The notes under the pieces: generated by a model
The model's database searches: none
The model's input: the letters and a program-made list of their open reading frames with translations, nothing else
What the model was told of the DNA's origin: nothing
Source: DATLGB01 sp963740765
GTDB lineage: Bacteria > Actinomycetota > Thermoleophilia > Solirubrobacterales > Solirubrobacteraceae
NCBI GenBank assembly: GCA_963740765.1
Contig: CAVUFN010000016.1
Span: 124,001 to 188,000 of the forward strand
Reading direction: 5' to 3'
DNA: 64,000 nucleotides
Part shown: piece after piece, positions 1 through 7,842 of the stretch
How the letters are laid out: each line of letters begins with the position of its first letter
Position numbering within the stretch: position 1 is the stretch's first letter
Made by a program: the position numbers and the translations under genes

Positions 1-492
<492 letters not shown>

Positions 493-495
493 GGT

Positions 496-816
496 TCAGT
501 CGACCTCGATCTTGATCGTGTCTCCGTCGATGACCACCGGGAAGGTCTCGACGGGCTCATAGGCGGGCAGGTTCAGCGGGCGGCCGGTGCGCAGGTCGAA
601 GACCGACCCGTGCCGCGGACACTCGACCGTGCACTTCGCTTCGTCGATGGTCCCCTCGACGAGGACGCCGTCGTCGTGCGAGCAGCGATCCTCGATGGCG
701 AGGATCTCGCCACCGCAGTTGATGACGGCGATCTCGAGCTCGTCCCACTCCACGACGCGAAAAGCGCCGGGCGGGAGCTCGGAGACGGGGCATATGTCGA
801 GGACGTCGGAGTGCAT
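496..816 (-). CDS. Rieske [2Fe-2S] ferredoxin-like protein in the suf operon
   Basis: A 106-residue soluble Rieske ferredoxin. The two cluster-binding boxes are complete: C45-x-H47 in CSHDDG and C66-x2-H69 in CPRHGSVFD. It resembles the small ferredoxin components of ring-hydroxylating dioxygenases, but its place between sufU and sufB suggests a role in electron supply or in Fe-S assembly in this operon. That role is inference. A 45-nt gap separates it from sufU and contains a perfect inverted repeat at 827-845, so the Rieske-sufB pair may also have its own regulated promoter. The ATG at 816 gives the normal length for the family. Confidence 0.9.
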   Translation of the reverse strand: MHSDVLDICPVSELPPGAFRVVEWDELEIAVINCGGEILAIEDRCSHDDGVLVEGTIDEAKCTVECPRHGSVFDLRTGRPLNLPAYEPVETFPVVIDGDTIKIEVD

Positions 817-826
817 ACGGCAGAAG

Positions 827-845
827 TCCGACCGCTGCGGTCGGA
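827..845 (-). promoter_or_regulatory. Candidate Rrf2 operator upstream of the Rieske gene
   Basis: Perfect inverted repeat TCCGACCG-N3-CGGTCGGA in the sufU-Rieske gap. Read on the minus strand, with the flanking A, the element ATCCGACCGCAGCGGTCGG matches 17 of 19 bases of the element ATCCGACCGCAGTGGTAGG at 4048-4066, which overlaps the rrf2 promoter. A shared element at the regulator gene and inside the operon is what an Rrf2 binding site would look like. The alternative is a simple RNA hairpin. Confidence 0.5.
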
Positions 846-861
846 TTACTTGGAAGTGTAG

Positions 862-1269
862 CTAGGAGCGCGCGGCCTCAGGGGTGTCGGGCTCCCACGA
901 CGCAGCGTGGCCGAGCCCGGCGCTCTTGAGCACCTTCAGGGTCAGCAGCGCGCACTTCATCCGCGTGGCGGAGATGTCGATCCCGAGCAGGTCGAGCACG
1001 AAGTCGCGGTCGAGCCGGACGAGCTCGTCGACCGGCATCCCGATCACCTCGTCGGACGCCATCGAGGCGCTCGCCTGGGAGATCGCGCAGCCGTGCCCGG
1101 AGAAGGCGACGTCGGCGACCTTGCCGTCGCGCACCTTGAGCTGGACCTTCAGCTCGTCCCCGCACAGCGGGTTGGTGTCCTCGAACTCGAGGTCGGCGTC
1201 CTGGATCTCGCCCCAGTGATGCGGGTTCTTGTAGTGATCGAGGATCTGCTCGCGGTACAGGTCGTCCAT
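862..1269 (-). CDS. sufU: SufU-type zinc-dependent sulfur transfer protein
   Basis: A 135-residue SufU/IscU-like protein that accepts persulfide sulfur from SufS and passes it to the SufBCD scaffold. The conserved zinc ligands are visible: C36 with D38 in NPLCGDEL, C61 in GHGCAIS and C106 in RMKCALL. The 17-20 residue insertion before the third cysteine separates SufU from IscU. The chosen ATG (1267-1269) overlaps the TGA of the preceding glutaredoxin-like gene as TGATG, which indicates translational coupling; a longer reading frame upstream is only an antisense-like extension through that gene. Confidence 0.93.
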   Translation of the reverse strand: MDDLYREQILDHYKNPHHWGEIQDADLEFEDTNPLCGDELKVQLKVRDGKVADVAFSGHGCAISQASASMASDEVIGMPVDELVRLDRDFVLDLLGIDISATRMKCALLTLKVLKSAGLGHAASWEPDTPEAARS

Positions 1270-1541
1270 CAGGCGGTGTCCCCCAGCTTCCCGGCCTTGA
1301 CGCGGGCCGCCATGTCGTCGGACTCGGCGCGGTACGCGGTGCCGTCGGGGAACTCGATGACGGGCAGCTTGGACTGGCCGCTGAGCGCTTCGACGTCGGG
1401 GCGCGTGCCCTTGCCGTAGCCGTGCTTGACGACCTCGTAGGGGATGCCGGCCTCGTCGAGATGGCGCTGGACCTTCCAGCAGGCGTCCATGTCGATGTGC
1501 AGGAACGTCCATGAGCAGCGGTGCAGCTTGACCTTGTCCAT
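1269..1541 (-). CDS. Glutaredoxin/GST-N-like thioredoxin-fold protein
   Basis: A 90-residue single-domain thioredoxin-fold protein. KLPVIEFPDG near residues 58-67 is the cis-proline strand seen in glutaredoxins and GST N-domains, and ESDDM after it is the glutathione-binding-type turn. The usual CPYC active site is absent; instead there are separated cysteines, C9 near the N-terminus and C21 in DACW. It may handle thiols for the neighbouring sulfur-transfer enzymes, but that is inference from position between sufS and sufU. The ATG at 1541 is preceded by a clear GGAGG ribosome binding site, and the stop overlaps the sufU start. Confidence 0.8.
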   Translation of the reverse strand: MDKVKLHRCSWTFLHIDMDACWKVQRHLDEAGIPYEVVKHGYGKGTRPDVEALSGQSKLPVIEFPDGTAYRAESDDMAARVKAGKLGDTA

Positions 1542-1590
1542 CAGTCCTCCAGTGTGTGGGCGTTCGAGATGCAGGGGGGCGCGGCGACCA

Positions 1591-2781
1591 TCACGCGAAG
1601 ATCTGGCGGACCCGGTCCAGGCCGTCGATCAGGCGGTCGACGTCGTCCCTGGTCGAGTGGACGGCGAACGAGGCGCGCGTCGAGGCCGGCAGGCCGAGGC
1701 GGCGCATGAGCGGCTGGGCGCAGTGGTGGCCGGCGCGGACGCAGACGCCCTGGGCGCCGAGGATCTCGGCGACGTCGTGCGGGTGGACGCCGTCGAAGGC
1801 GAAGCTCGCCAGCGCGATGCGGCGGGCGGGGTCGCTCGGACCGTGGACGGTGATCTCGGGGACCTCGGCGAGGCGCTCCAGCGCGTAGCCCACCGTCTCG
1901 CGGCCGTGCTCGGCGACCGCCTCCATCCCGATGCCGGAGAGGAAGTCCAGCGCGGCGCCGAGGCCGATCCCCTCGGCGACGGCGGACGTGCCCGCCTCGA
2001 ACTTCGTCGGGGACTCCGCGTAGGTGGAGGACTGCTCGGCCACCTTGACGATCATGTGGCCGCCACCGAGGAACGGCGGCATCGCCTCCAGCAGCTCGCG
2101 CTTGCCGTGCAGGACGCCGATGCCCGTCGGCCCGTAGGCCTTGTGCGCGGTCCAGGCGTAGAAGTCCACGTCGCCGACGTCGACCGGGATGTGCGGGACC
2201 GCCTGCGAGCCGTCGACCATCACGAGCGCCCCGGCAGCGTGCGCGCGGCGCGTGATCTCGGCGATGTCGTTGACGGTGCCGACGACGTTGGACGCGTGGG
2301 TGACGGCGACCAGCTTCGGCTCGCGGGCGAGCAGCGTGTCGAGGTCGTCGAGGTTGAGCTCGCCCTCGTCGTCGACGCCGACGTAGGCGAGCGTCGCGCC
2401 CGCGCGCTGCGCGGCCATCTGCCACGGCACCAGGTTGGAGTGGTGCTCCATCTCCGTGACGACGACGAGGTCGCCCTCGCCGAGGCCGATCGAGCCCCAC
2501 GAGTAGGCGACGAGGTTGATCGCCTCGGTCGCGTTGCGGGTGAAGACGGTCTCCGCCGGGGTCGAGCCGACGAACGCGGCGGCCTTGGCGCGCGCGCCCT
2601 CGAACTGCTCGGTCGCCCGGGCGGCGATCTCGTACACGCCCCGGTGCACCGACGCGCGGTAGTCGCGGTAGTAGCCATCCATCGCCGCGAGCACGGGCTC
2701 GGGCGTCTGCGACGTCGCGGCGGAGTCGAGGTACGCGAGCCCGCCGGCGACGACGGGGAAGGGTGAGTCGACGACGGCCAT
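1591..2781 (-). CDS. sufS: Cysteine desulfurase SufS
   Basis: A 396-residue class V aminotransferase-fold PLP enzyme that removes sulfur from cysteine as a persulfide for Fe-S cluster assembly. The PLP lysine is K214 in AWTAHKAYGPTG, the cofactor-phosphate region includes EMEHHSN near 112, and the catalytic persulfide cysteine is C354 in RAGHHCAQPLM, typical of group II (SufS) desulfurases. It starts 3 nt after the sufC stop, so sufC and sufS are co-transcribed. A 49-nt gap with a good ribosome binding site follows before the glutaredoxin-like gene. Length and motifs are standard, with no sign of degeneration. Confidence 0.96.
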   Translation of the reverse strand: MAVVDSPFPVVAGGLAYLDSAATSQTPEPVLAAMDGYYRDYRASVHRGVYEIAARATEQFEGARAKAAAFVGSTPAETVFTRNATEAINLVAYSWGSIGLGEGDLVVVTEMEHHSNLVPWQMAAQRAGATLAYVGVDDEGELNLDDLDTLLAREPKLVAVTHASNVVGTVNDIAEITRRAHAAGALVMVDGSQAVPHIPVDVGDVDFYAWTAHKAYGPTGIGVLHGKRELLEAMPPFLGGGHMIVKVAEQSSTYAESPTKFEAGTSAVAEGIGLGAALDFLSGIGMEAVAEHGRETVGYALERLAEVPEITVHGPSDPARRIALASFAFDGVHPHDVAEILGAQGVCVRAGHHCAQPLMRRLGLPASTRASFAVHSTRDDVDRLIDGLDRVRQIFA

Positions 2782-2784
2782 CGT

Positions 2785-3552
2785 CTACGCGGCCGCCTCG
2801 ACCTCCGCGCGGATCGCGGCGTACCCCTCGTTCTCGATCTGGGTGACCAGCTCCGGGCCGCCCTCCTTGACGATCCGGCCCTCGAACATCACGTGGACGT
2901 CGGTCGGCTCGATCAGGTGCAGGATGCGCTGGTAGTGCGTGATGATGAGGACGCCCATCGGCGACTCGTCGCGGACGGCGTTGACGCCCGCGGACACGAC
3001 CTTGAGCGCGTCGACGTCGAGGCCGGAGTCGGTCTCGTCCATGACCGCGAGCTTGGGCCGCTGCAGTGCGAGCTGCAGGATCTCCATGCGCTTCTTCTCG
3101 CCGCCGGAGAACCCGTCGTTGAGGTAGCGGCTCGAGAAGGACTTGGGGACCTCGGTCAGCGCCATGGCGGCCTCGACCGTCTTGCGGAAGTCCTTGAGGC
3201 TGATGCTGGCCTCGCCGCGCGCCTCGCGGTGCGCGTTGATGACCGTCCGCAGGTACTTCGCGACCGTCACGCCGGGAACGGCGACCGGGTACTGGAAGGC
3301 CATGAACAGGCCGGCGCGGGCGCGCACGTCCGGGTCGGCCTCGGTGATGTCCTCGCCGTCGAAGAGGATCTGGCCCTCGGTGACGTCGAGGCCCGGGTGG
3401 CCCATGACGGCGTTGGCGAGCGTCGACTTGCCCGAGCCGTTGGGGCCCATGAGCGCGTGGATCTCGCCCGAGGCGACCTTGATGTCGACCCCCTTGAGGA
3501 TCTCCTTGTCGCCGGCGTTGACGTGCAGGTTGCGGACTTCGAGTTCAGCCAT
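2785..3552 (-). CDS. sufC: Fe-S assembly ATPase SufC
   Basis: A 255-residue ABC-type ATPase that powers the SufB-SufD scaffold. Walker A is GPNGSGKST at residues 36-44, the signature is FSGGEKKRMEIL, Walker B is LAVMDETDSGLD (the DETDSGLD form typical of SufC) and the switch histidine is in IITHYQRIL. The start chosen (ATG at 3552) begins with MAELEVRNLHV as in the family; a longer frame upstream runs antisense-like through the rrf2 end. It lies 11 nt downstream of rrf2, with AGGAC as a weak ribosome binding site. Confidence 0.96.
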   Translation of the reverse strand: MAELEVRNLHVNAGDKEILKGVDIKVASGEIHALMGPNGSGKSTLANAVMGHPGLDVTEGQILFDGEDITEADPDVRARAGLFMAFQYPVAVPGVTVAKYLRTVINAHREARGEASISLKDFRKTVEAAMALTEVPKSFSSRYLNDGFSGGEKKRMEILQLALQRPKLAVMDETDSGLDVDALKVVSAGVNAVRDESPMGVLIITHYQRILHLIEPTDVHVMFEGRIVKEGGPELVTQIENEGYAAIRAEVEAAA

Positions 3553-3563
3553 TGATGTGTGTC

Positions 3564-4037
3564 CTAAGCGGGGAGGGGAGCGGGGTCGGGAAGCGAGGCG
3601 GGCTGCGCCGCGGAGAACGCGACCAGCTCGGCCAGGGTCGTGCGCTGCAGCGACCTGATCACGCCGAGCTGCACACGGGTCCAGAGGAGCTTCGTCGCGC
3701 AGTGCTGGCCCTCGGGGTGCGAGCACGAGACACGGTCCGTCGCGTCCTCGGTGAAGCACTCCATCGGCGCGATCGCGCCTTCCAGCGCGAGCACCACGCG
3801 GTCCATCGTGATCTCCTCGGCGGGTTGGGCGAGCACGTAGCCGCCGTGCGCACCGCGCGTCGACGCCACCAGCCCGGCCTTCTTGAGCAGTGCGGCGATG
3901 CGCTCGAGGTAGGCGAGCGGCAGGTTCTCCGCCGCCGCCACCGACTTCAGCGAGACGGGCGCACCGGGCGGGTGGGCACTCATCCCCAGCTGGATCAGCA
4001 GCCGGACGCCGTATTCGGCTTTCGTCGTGAAGATCAC
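3564..4037 (-). CDS. Rrf2-family (IscR/RsrR-like) Fe-S regulator of the suf operon
   Basis: A 157-residue Rrf2 transcription factor with an N-terminal winged helix (TTKAEYGVRLLIQLG near 4-18, GLVASTRGAHGGY near 56-67). Three cysteines for an Fe-S sensor cluster are present at C94, C105 and C113; the first spacing is longer than in E. coli IscR. It is the first gene of the operon and probably represses it according to Fe-S status. I chose the GTG at 4035-4037 because it starts right at the conserved FTTKAEYG segment and lies 8 nt after a TAGGCT -10 box, suggesting a leaderless mRNA. The operator-like element at 4048-4066 overlaps this promoter, consistent with autoregulation. Confidence 0.92.
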   Translation of the reverse strand: MIFTTKAEYGVRLLIQLGMSAHPPGAPVSLKSVAAAENLPLAYLERIAALLKKAGLVASTRGAHGGYVLAQPAEEITMDRVVLALEGAIAPMECFTEDATDRVSCSHPEGQHCATKLLWTRVQLGVIRSLQRTTLAELVAFSAAQPASLPDPAPLPA

Positions 4038-4045
4038 GGCCTTAA

Positions 4046-4066
4046 AGCCTACCACTGCGGTCGGAT
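4046..4066 (-). promoter_or_regulatory. rrf2-suf promoter with overlapping operator-like element
   Basis: On the minus strand an extended -10 (TGG-TAGGCT, the hexamer at 4051-4046) sits 8 nt before the GTG of rrf2. The element ATCCGACCGCAGTGGTAGG (4066-4048) runs into the -10 and nearly repeats the perfect palindrome at 827-846. I see no convincing -35 hexamer, as is common for promoters under activator or Rrf2 control. Confidence 0.5.
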
Positions 4067-4191
4067 ATGAGGCGCCGGATGACGTCCCCTTCGGACGCGG
4101 CCGGTGCGCATGTCGACCAGGACCGCAATGCCGCGACAACACCAGCGTGCGCAGGTCGTGGACTGAAGATGGGTACGGTCGGGGCTCAGCC

Positions 4192-4923
4192 ATGTGCGGG
4201 CGTTACACCCTCACCGCGACGGACACGGGCCAGCTCGCCCAGCGGTTCGGCGCGCTGATGCCGGACCCGGAGGCGGAGAGCTTCGGCGTCGACCTGGGAA
4301 GCTCGTTCGGCCGCTACAACGTCGCGCCCACCGAGTCGATCGCCGTCGTCGTCGTCGGCAAGACGGGTGACCGCGAGGCGCACCGCGTCCGCTGGGGCCT
4401 CGTCCCCGGCTACGCCAAGTCCCTGAAGGGCGGGCCGCCGATGTTCAACGCGCGCTCGGAGACGATCGCCGACAAGCGCCCGTTCAAGGACCTGCTGGCC
4501 AAGCCGCGCGGCCGCTGCCTGATCCTCGCGGACGGCTTCTACGAATGGCTGCGCCCGGAGGACAAGAAGGGCGACCGGGTCCCGTTCCGTTTCACGGTCG
4601 ACGACGGCGCGCCGTTCGCGTTCGCCGGCCTGTGGGGCTGGTCGAAGCCCGAGGGCGACTGGCTGGCGTCGGCCACGCTGCTGACCACGCAGCCCAACCC
4701 GCTGGTCGCGCGCCTGCACGACCGCATGCCGGTGATCCTCCCCGGGCCGGACGCCGAGGCCGCGTGGCTGTCATCCGACCTGGCGCCGGAGGACGCGGTC
4801 GAGCTCTGCCGGCCGCTCGACGCCGCCCGCATGACGAGCACGCCGGCGAACCCGAAGGTCAATCGGTCAGGGCTACCGGACGAGGGGCCGGAGTTGCTCG
4901 CCGCACCCGCACCTTCCCCCTGA
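4192..4923 (+). CDS. SRAP-domain abasic-site processing protein (YedK/HMCES family)
   Basis: A 243-residue SRAP protein that binds single-stranded DNA and forms a stable thiazolidine crosslink with abasic sites. The catalytic Cys2 is exposed after removal of Met1 (MCGRYTL). The other active-site residues are N43 in RYNVAPT, N86 in MFNARSET, E118 in GFYEWL and H176 in LHDRMPVIL. All are intact, so it should be active. I chose the ATG at 4192 because Cys2 must follow the initiator; a longer frame upstream is not supported. The last 65 nt overlap the convergent gene at 4859. Confidence 0.95.
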   Translation: MCGRYTLTATDTGQLAQRFGALMPDPEAESFGVDLGSSFGRYNVAPTESIAVVVVGKTGDREAHRVRWGLVPGYAKSLKGGPPMFNARSETIADKRPFKDLLAKPRGRCLILADGFYEWLRPEDKKGDRVPFRFTVDDGAPFAFAGLWGWSKPEGDWLASATLLTTQPNPLVARLHDRMPVILPGPDAEAAWLSSDLAPEDAVELCRPLDAARMTSTPANPKVNRSGLPDEGPELLAAPAPSP

Positions 4924-6064
4924 ACGCCGGGACCCCGGCGGCGCGGACCCGCAGCCGCAGGAAGCCACGATGGCGCGGCACGACGGACACGCGCGCGCGC
5001 CCGCGAGCGTTCGTGCGCACGACGCGGGTGTGACCGAGCCGGACGGCGGCGCGCGGCTCGAGCGACCGGCCGCGGTGGACGATCACCGTGACCCGGGTGC
5101 GCCGCGTGGCGCGAACGAAGCGCGGCCGGACCCGCACGCGCAGGTGCGGGCGCGGGATGTGCGCGGCCGCCGCGGGTGCGGGGCGGGCGGCCGGGATCTC
5201 GACGACCTTGCCGTCGAAGCCGACCGCGTAGAGGTTCGTCACCGGGAAGGCGCCCCCCGTCCCGAAGCCGACCGCGCTCGTCTGCGACAGACCGCGCGCG
5301 ACCGCGCAGATCGCGCGATCGGTGCCGACCCGCCACACCTGCCCGGCCTGGTTGGCGGCAGCGAAGAGCCGGCCCTCGCCGTCGATCGTGAGGCCGTCGA
5401 GGCCGGCGGCGACGTCGTCGGGGCCCGGGGCCGCGTACTGCTCCACCCTCGCCGGATCGGTCAGGTCGACCCGCTGGACGGCGGCAGGCTGGAAGGTCTG
5501 GTTGACGTACAGGTAGCGGCCGTCCGGGCTCACCGCGAGGCCGTTCCCGGACACGACCTTGGCCCAGTTGCGCTCGACGCGGTCGCCGACCACGCGGTCG
5601 ATGCCGGTCCCCGCGTCGCTGGACGCATAGATCACGCCGGCGTAGTCGCGGGCGAGGCCGTTGGACATCGAGGTCCCGGTCGCGACGGTGGTCTTGGCAC
5701 CCGTGGCGAGGTCGACCCGGATCAGCCCGGCCTGGGGCACCAGGTTGCCGGCGATGCCCTGGCGGAAGCCGTCGCCGTAGCCGACGACGATCGAGTGGCC
5801 GTCCTCCGAGGGCAGCAGCCCGCCCGGCGCCTCGATGCCGTCCGCCACGATCTGCGGCGCGGCCCCCGGCGCGTCGAGGCGCATGAGCGCCCGCTTGTCC
5901 GTGTCCGTGTAATAGAGGCGTCCGTCCGGCCCACCGACGACGGACTCGAGGATCCCCTGCCCTTCCAGGATGGCCCGGGCCGGCTGGGCGTCCTGGCAAT
6001 CGGGCACGGCAGCGGCGGGCGCGGCCACTGCGAAGAAGGCGATCAACGTCAGAAACCTGACCAT
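4859..6064 (-). CDS. Secreted SMP-30/gluconolactonase-like beta-propeller protein
   Basis: A 401-residue protein with a Sec signal peptide (residues 1-19, ending AVAAPAAA). The middle, about 35-290, carries repeated blades of the SMP-30/LRE type: GGPDGRLYYTD, SNGLARD, GNGLAVSPDGRYLY and LDGLTIDGEGRLF. After about residue 300 comes an Arg/Ala-rich beta domain resembling a bacterial Ig-like or carboxypeptidase-regulatory fold. It is probably an extracytoplasmic binding protein or lactonase; the substrate is unknown. It is the third gene of a minus-strand set with the phosphatase and the M14-amidase. Its 3' end overlaps the SRAP gene tail by 65 nt. Confidence 0.8.
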   Translation of the reverse strand: MVRFLTLIAFFAVAAPAAAVPDCQDAQPARAILEGQGILESVVGGPDGRLYYTDTDKRALMRLDAPGAAPQIVADGIEAPGGLLPSEDGHSIVVGYGDGFRQGIAGNLVPQAGLIRVDLATGAKTTVATGTSMSNGLARDYAGVIYASSDAGTGIDRVVGDRVERNWAKVVSGNGLAVSPDGRYLYVNQTFQPAAVQRVDLTDPARVEQYAAPGPDDVAAGLDGLTIDGEGRLFAAANQAGQVWRVGTDRAICAVARGLSQTSAVGFGTGGAFPVTNLYAVGFDGKVVEIPAARPAPAAAAHIPRPHLRVRVRPRFVRATRRTRVTVIVHRGRSLEPRAAVRLGHTRVVRTNARGRARVSVVPRHRGFLRLRVRAAGVPAFRGKVRVRRATPAPRPVALTD

Positions 6065-6076
6065 GAGCGCGAGAGC

Positions 6077-6631
6077 CTAGGACAGATTCCAGCGGAGGAT
6101 GACGCGCCGATCGCGCTCGTGGTCCAGCTCGCAGATCGCGGCCGTGCCGAGGCCGAGCGCGCCCCCGAAGGTCGCCGGCTGTCCGAGCCAGCGCGCGCCG
6201 AGGACGCGCAGCAGATGGCCGTGAGCGACGAGCGCGACATCGCCGTCGGCCGCCAGCGCACGTTCGATCACCCGGTCCGCGCGGGCGCCGACCGCATCCG
6301 CGGTCTCCCCGCCGGTGGGGCCGTCGCGCCAGACGTCCCACCCCGGCGACTCCTCACGGATCTCCTTCGTGGTCCGGCCCTCCGCCTCGCCGTAGTCCCA
6401 CTCCATGAGGTCATCGTCGAGCTCGGCGGCGTCGAGGCCGGCGAGCCGCGCGGTCTCGCGGGCGCGGGCCAGCGGGCTGGCCAGAACGAGCGCGAAGGAT
6501 CGCCCGGCGAGCCGCTCGCCGGCCGCGCGCGCCTGCGCCTCGCCCTCCGCGGTGAGCGGGAGGTCGGTGCGGCCGGTGTGGCGCTTGTCACGGCTCCACT
6601 CCGTCTCCCCGTGGCGGACGAGGACGATCAC
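6077..6631 (-). CDS. Histidine phosphatase family protein (phosphoglycerate mutase-like)
   Basis: A 184-residue branch-1 histidine phosphatase. The catalytic RHGET is at residues 6-10, followed by ASPLARARET near 51-60 with the second arginine, MEWDYGEAEG near 76-85, and the second catalytic histidine H137 in VAHGHLLR. The substrate cannot be told; related actinobacterial enzymes act on small sugar phosphates. The start is GTG at 6629-6631, which overlaps the TGA of the M14-amidase gene as GTGA, so translation is probably coupled. Longer frames upstream are antisense-like extensions. Confidence 0.9.
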   Translation of the reverse strand: MIVLVRHGETEWSRDKRHTGRTDLPLTAEGEAQARAAGERLAGRSFALVLASPLARARETARLAGLDAAELDDDLMEWDYGEAEGRTTKEIREESPGWDVWRDGPTGGETADAVGARADRVIERALAADGDVALVAHGHLLRVLGARWLGQPATFGGALGLGTAAICELDHERDRRVILRWNLS

Positions 6632-7833
6632 AGCTTGCGGCGGTAGCGCTTCATGGTGGTGGTCTGCATGTCGCCGTGGGTGCGGTGCTTCATCGCTGCC
6701 ACGTTCTCGTGGTGGAACGGCGAGGACAGCGACTCCGCGTGGCCGATGACGTACCGGGCAGGGACGTCGTATTCCGATTGCAGCCAGCGCGTGAGCTTCA
6801 GGGACGCGCGCAGCATCCGCTTGTTGCCCATCACGCCGCGGTCGGAGGTGGCGACATGCTCGATGCCGATCGAGCGGTCGTTGAGGCCGACCGTGTGGCG
6901 GCAGCGCAGGGTCAGCGGCACGAGCTGGTGGATGGTCCCGTCCGTGTCGATCAGGAAGTGCGCGCACACCCCGGGGCGCTCGCCGAACTCGACGTCGGGA
7001 GCGTTGGCGGCGAACGTGTTCCAGGCGGACGCGTAGGTGGTGCTCGCCGTGTAGTGCTCGACGATCGTCTTGACCTCGCGCAGCCGGTGCGCGGGGACGC
7101 CGTAGTGGCGCTTGGAGTAGCGGCGCATCTGGCGCATGCGGTCCTTGCCGAAGGGGATCGGGTCGTCGTCGATCGCGGGGCGGGCGGCGGACGGCGCGGC
7201 GGTGGCCGGCGCGACCGTGGCCAGCGCGGCGCGGGCGTGACGGCGCGCGGCCGCCTGCGTCAGCGAGCCGGCGGGCAGCTCGACCACGAACGCCGTGTCG
7301 CGCTTGAACGTCCTGTTCTGCCAGCTCGTGGCGGTGCCGCGGTAATGCGGGAGCCGCTGCGCCGGCAGCCCGACCCGGTCCCCGTAGGCGCGGATCAGGT
7401 CGTTGTCGGCCCGCGGCAGCAGCGTGACCAGCGACATGTGCTGGTGGTACCAGAGCGTGACGTCCGGCCGGTAGCGGCGGACCAGGCGCATCATCCGGCG
7501 CGTCTCCGGCTCACTCGCGGCCGCAGGCCCGGGGTAGTAGGTGTCGAACGGCTTGCCGCCGCCGCGCCAGCGATGCGGGAAGTTGCGGTTGAGGTCGACA
7601 CCGTGCGCGTTCTGCCGCGTGTTCGCGGCCTCCCCGTCGGGGTTGGCCGTCGCGACCGTGACGACTCGCACCCCGGCTGGGGGTGTGATTCGTCGCAACT
7701 GGCGGATCACGGCCCGGCCGGCCCGCTCGTTGCCGTGGATGTCGCCGACCGCGAGCACGGTCCGGTCGCCACTGCCCTGGACGACGGGGGTGATGGCGAG
7801 GGCGGCGATCACGGCGGCGAGCACGTCTGCCAC
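6628..7833 (-). CDS. Secreted fusion: M14 peptidase domain plus N-acetylmuramoyl-L-alanine amidase domain
   Basis: A roughly 401-residue protein with an N-terminal hydrophobic signal (residues 1-20) and two enzymes. Residues 25-205 form an M14 metallopeptidase: zinc ligands H33 and E36 in GDIHGNE, R83 in DLNRNF, H130 in LWYHQH and catalytic E185 in VVELPAG, closest in style to MpaA-type murein peptide amidases. Residues 255-395 form an Amidase_2 domain: H260 in VEHYTAS, CRHTVG near 311, H365 in VIGHAES and D388. Together they could cut both the stem peptide and the amide bond of peptidoglycan. The start is uncertain: GTG at 7833 is chosen, GTG at 7824 is possible. The divergent gene starts 9 nt away. 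Confidence 0.87.
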   Translation of the reverse strand: MADVLAAVIAALAITPVVQGSGDRTVLAVGDIHGNERAGRAVIRQLRRITPPAGVRVVTVATANPDGEAANTRQNAHGVDLNRNFPHRWRGGGKPFDTYYPGPAAASEPETRRMMRLVRRYRPDVTLWYHQHMSLVTLLPRADNDLIRAYGDRVGLPAQRLPHYRGTATSWQNRTFKRDTAFVVELPAGSLTQAAARRHARAALATVAPATAAPSAARPAIDDDPIPFGKDRMRQMRRYSKRHYGVPAHRLREVKTIVEHYTASTTYASAWNTFAANAPDVEFGERPGVCAHFLIDTDGTIHQLVPLTLRCRHTVGLNDRSIGIEHVATSDRGVMGNKRMLRASLKLTRWLQSEYDVPARYVIGHAESLSSPFHHENVAAMKHRTHGDMQTTTMKRYRRKL

Positions 7834-7842
7834 GCTAACGGC

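Noticed and set aside
827..845. Reading the palindrome before the Rieske gene as an intrinsic terminator
   Set aside because: There is no U tract, genes on both sides share strand and function, and the same sequence recurs at the rrf2 promoter where a terminator makes no sense.
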